From a candidate division TA06 bacterium (GTDB lineage Bacteria > Hydrothermota > DG-26 > E44-bin18 > JADFOU01): a stretch of DNA of 7,646 nt. Positions 5,727-7,646 of this stretch are shown here, piece by piece. The position numbers and the translations under genes were made by a program. Under the pieces are notes generated by a model. It saw nothing but the letters and a program-made list of their open reading frames with translations, searched no databases and was not told where the DNA came from. The stretch covers positions 1-7,646 of the forward strand of contig JADFOU010000094.1 in NCBI GenBank assembly GCA_022562655.1, written 5' to 3'. The number at the start of each line of letters is the position of its first letter. The first letter of the stretch is position 1.

Positions 5727-7646
5727 CTATCTTAAGAGAATCAATTTCCGGGTGAGGGTCCCGTTTTCTAATGCCAGTCTATAAAAGTAGACGCCACTGG
5801 ATAGCTTCTCTCCATAACGATCCTTCCCATCCCATCTTACCTGATGGCTTCCTCTCATGTGCCCTTCATCCACCAGTGTCCTCACCAATCGACCTGAGAT
5901 GTCGTAGACCGCCAGCCTGACATGAGTTTTTTTCGTGCCACTGACTGCTGACCGCTGATCGCTGATAGCGGGTAGGGTGTATCGGATGTGGGTTGTGGAA
6001 AGGAAGGGATTGGGCTGGTTCTGCATCAACTGAAACCTTAAACCTCGAGCCTTAAGCCTCGACTTTTCTTCAGAAATTCCCAGAGAAGGATCGCCTCCGG
6101 AGATGAGCATGATCTTTCCGTTCCGACTCCCTGACAGGACGTCATCATATCCGTTGCCGTCAATGTCCTGGATGAACCAGACGCTCTCCGTCGCCCCGTC
6201 ATTGGGGATGCTCCAGAGAACATTCCCGCTTGTGCCATCAAGGCAGTAGACCCAGTTCGAAGAGAACCCCGATCCTCCAATCACCTCCTCCACACCATCT
6301 CCCGTTAGGTCGGAGATGGGTGAGATGGTGAAGTTCATTTGCCCACTCGGGAGAGACCAGATGGAACTGCCGTCTGATCCTTCGATGCAGTGAAAGTTGG
6401 AGAGAGTGCCGGCAACAAGGATGTCATCGGTACCGCTACCGTTCACATCTCCGATGATCCTCACGTGCTCGATAATCCCAAATGCCTCGACCCCGACAGC
6501 CCAGATGGAATCGCCGTTCACTCCGTTCAAGGCATAGAGGGTACCGTCCATCACCCCCGCAATGACATCGTTGATCCCATCCCCCGTGATGTCCTCGATG
6601 GAAGCGACGGACCAGACGGCACTCCCCACTTCAAAAAACCATAGACTGTCGCCTGTGGCACCATCGATGCCCCAGACGCCCATGGTATTGGGATTGGTGT
6701 CCCCTGTCCCGCAGGCGACATCGGGAACGGAGTCGCCGGTCACATCCCCGATGGGCTGGATGCCATATCCCGTAGCATTCAGGAATCTCTCCCAGATTTT
6801 CGTTCCGCTCGCACCGCTGAGACAATATGCCCGTCTGGGTCCAGTACCCATCCCATCATTCCCTGCACACGCCAGAACATCGGGGATGTTGTCGCCATCA
6901 ATGTCCCCTGTGGGGGCGACCTCGTAGAACCACCCGCCGTTCCCGTATTCATGGGAGTCGTATACCCAGATCTCCGTACCGGTCCTCCCGGAGATTGCGT
7001 GGACGGAGCGATCTGCCCACGCCGTTCCCATAATCACATCGGAGAGACTATCCCCGTCCAGATCCCCGATAATCATGAGGGATCGTTCATTCCAGGGATT
7101 TCCGTCTACAAAGGTCCAGAGGATATCCCCGCTCCCCGACCCGTTGCCGTGGAAACAGTAAAGGGTGTCGTTTTCTGAAGAAGCGACCACCTCATCCACA
7201 CCGTCCCCGTTGATGTCTCCGAGGCTCCGGATGGAGCGGATATACTCAAAGGATGCGCTCCCGGGTGCGTCGTAACTCCAGAAGACTCGTCCACCAGGAT
7301 AAGGGGAACCATCCCCGGTACCGGTCAGAGAGACGGAGAGGATGGGTTCATCCCCGTCATTGGAGTAGACGGTCAAGTTCCCGCTTGTGGTCTCGGCGGC
7401 AATGGGAGAGAACCAGACGGGGAGGTCGACGCTGGATGTGGAATCAATGAGGATGGGAAAACCGACGTTCTGGAGCCAAGGGTCGAGGAGGGCAAACCTC
7501 GGGGAACTGGTTCTGACGCTGTCGATGGTGAGGGGAGATGCTCCTTGATTGGAAATTGTCAGGAACCAACGCTTATCAGCACCTACTCGGATGTCCCCGT
7601 AATTATGGATGGTGTCAGCCAAGGCGATCTCCCGCACCGGGAAGAT
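5727..7646 (-). CDS. Secreted eight-bladed FG-GAP/PQQ-like beta-propeller protein with type IX-like sorting domain, 5' end outside window
   Basis: The frame is open to the window edge; a GTG at 7637 is internal, since I-F-P precedes it in frame and it lies inside a domain. Numbering from that GTG: residues 1-105 form an immunoglobulin-like ASH/choice-of-anchor-D-type domain (N-Y-G-D-I-R-V-G, L-T-I-S-N-Q-G, P-L-T-I-D-S). Residues about 136-515 hold eight repeats. Each has a calcium-loop motif of the D-x-[DNT]-G-D-x-x-x-D-V type starting at 141, 192, 245, 298, 349, 397, 443 and 491, usually followed by a PQQ-like G-x-x-[IL]-W strand. Residues 535-636 are the C-terminal domain: Q-N-Q-P-N-P-F (540-545 region), V-Y-D-I-S-G-R-L-V-R-T-L, G-V-Y-F-Y-R-L (615-621) and a basic end. 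Such domains direct export and surface attachment through type IX secretion in Bacteroidetes. The protein is therefore probably extracellular and calcium-binding; its ligand is unknown. The linker and one hairpin loop contain 7-bp tandem repeats. The stop is TAG. Confidence 0.93.
   Translation of the reverse strand: MFPVREIALADTIHNYGDIRVGADKRWFLTISNQGASPLTIDSVRTSSPRFALLDPWLQNVGFPILIDSTSSVDLPVWFSPIAAETTSGNLTVYSNDGDEPILSVSLTGTGDGSPYPGGRVFWSYDAPGSASFEYIRSIRSLGDINGDGVDEVVASSENDTLYCFHGNGSGSGDILWTFVDGNPWNERSLMIIGDLDGDSLSDVIMGTAWADRSVHAISGRTGTEIWVYDSHEYGNGGWFYEVAPTGDIDGDNIPDVLACAGNDGMGTGPRRAYCLSGASGTKIWERFLNATGYGIQPIGDVTGDSVPDVACGTGDTNPNTMGVWGIDGATGDSLWFFEVGSAVWSVASIEDITGDGINDVIAGVMDGTLYALNGVNGDSIWAVGVEAFGIIEHVRIIGDVNGSGTDDILVAGTLSNFHCIEGSDGSSIWSLPSGQMNFTISPISDLTGDGVEEVIGGSGFSSNWVYCLDGTSGNVLWSIPNDGATESVWFIQDIDGNGYDDVLSGSRNGKIMLISGGDPSLGISEEKSRLKARGLRFQLMQNQPNPFLSTTHIRYTLPAISDQRSAVSGTKKTHVRLAVYDISGRLVRTLVDEGHMRGSHQVRWDGKDRYGEKLSSGVYFYRLALENGTLTRKLILLR
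5939..5966 (-). repeat. Four tandem 7-bp units within the sorting domain
   Basis: On the coding strand the units are ATCAGCG, ATCAGCG, GTCAGCA and GTCAGTG, with no gaps. They encode I-S-D-Q-R-S-A-V-S (residues about 558-566), between I-R-Y-T-L-P and T-H-V-R-L-A-V-Y-D. In related C-terminal domains these two strands are normally joined by a two- or three-residue turn, so the array appears as an in-frame insertion of roughly a dozen residues at a beta-hairpin. Confidence 0.85.
6035..6062 (-). repeat. Four tandem 7-bp units in the linker before the sorting domain
   Basis: On the plus strand the units are ACCTTAA, ACCTCGA, GCCTTAA and GCCTCGA, equally a 14-bp unit repeated twice with an A-to-G change in each half-unit. 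On the coding strand they give S-R-L-K-A-R-G-L-R-F (526-535), exactly between the last propeller blade and Q-N-Q-P-N-P-F. One of the other reading frames would carry TAA stops, so the array is in a permitted phase. Confidence 0.85.
6093..7232 (-). repeat. Eight protein-level beta-propeller repeats
   Basis: The eight calcium-loop motifs (D-I-N-G-D-G-V-D-E-V first, D-I-D-G-N-G-Y-D-D-V last) are spaced 46 to 53 residues apart. Most follow the order G-D-x-x-G-D, D-V/I, a small-residue strand, then G-x-x-x-W. Repeats six (D-V-N-G-S-G) and eight (D-I-D-G-N-G) carry S or N in place of the third acidic residue. Eight copies suit a closed eight-bladed propeller. The blades are clearly related but divergent at DNA level. 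Confidence 0.85.

Noticed and set aside
7635..7637. GTG as the start of the propeller gene
   Set aside because: The frame continues upstream to the window edge (I-F-P before it), and the codon falls inside an immunoglobulin-like domain, so the true start is outside the window.

Overview
The window holds four genes, all on the minus strand. In order of transcription (high to low coordinates) they are: the 3' part of a large secreted beta-propeller protein (5727-7646, cut by the right edge), a TldE/PmbA-type protein (3943-5298), a complete valyl-tRNA synthetase gene valS (1119-3872), and the 5' part of a probable outer-membrane beta-barrel protein (1-1117, cut by the left edge). No tRNA, rRNA, transposase, CRISPR array or phage gene was seen.

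The organism is a bacterium with an outer membrane. The propeller protein ends in a type IX-secretion-like C-terminal domain (a Q-N-x-P-N-P-F opening, a G-V-Y-F-Y-R-L turn and a basic last strand). This combination is typical of Bacteroidetes/FCB-group lineages and of the many uncultured candidate phyla related to them. I cannot fix the phylum from this sequence. Base composition is uneven: by direct count, 6661-6720 in the propeller gene is 38/60 G+C, while 421-480 in the membrane-protein gene is 20/60.

Layout. The propeller gene is followed by a 428-base intergenic stretch. This carries a small GC hairpin next to a T-run, a promoter-like pair (TTGACA, 17 bases, TAGACT) facing the tldE-like gene, and a near-perfect 28-bp palindrome in the presumed leader. 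The tldE-like gene is followed by a 70-base spacer made almost wholly of short tandem repeats, then valS. The membrane-protein ATG lies one base beyond the valS stop, with a perfect AGGAGG inside the last valS codons. These two genes are therefore almost certainly co-transcribed and probably translationally coupled. No shared pathway is obvious among the four genes.

The most interesting layer is a set of very short repeats scattered through both spacers and genes. valS carries three in-frame 19-bp palindromes: one GACAAGCG-type just before the threonine-rich editing motif, and two related CCCTGA-N7-TCAGGG copies read in different frames. The propeller gene carries two unrelated arrays of exactly four 7-bp units, both in flexible parts of the protein. 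The two spacers around the tldE-like gene carry GGTTAA/TTAACC arrays that also start with 7-bp units. The shared period, the different sequences and the placement in protein loops suggest a repeat-generating or repeat-spreading process in this genome. They resemble cyanobacterial heptamer repeats (STRR) and Rickettsia palindromic elements in form, but I see no reason to call them homologous.
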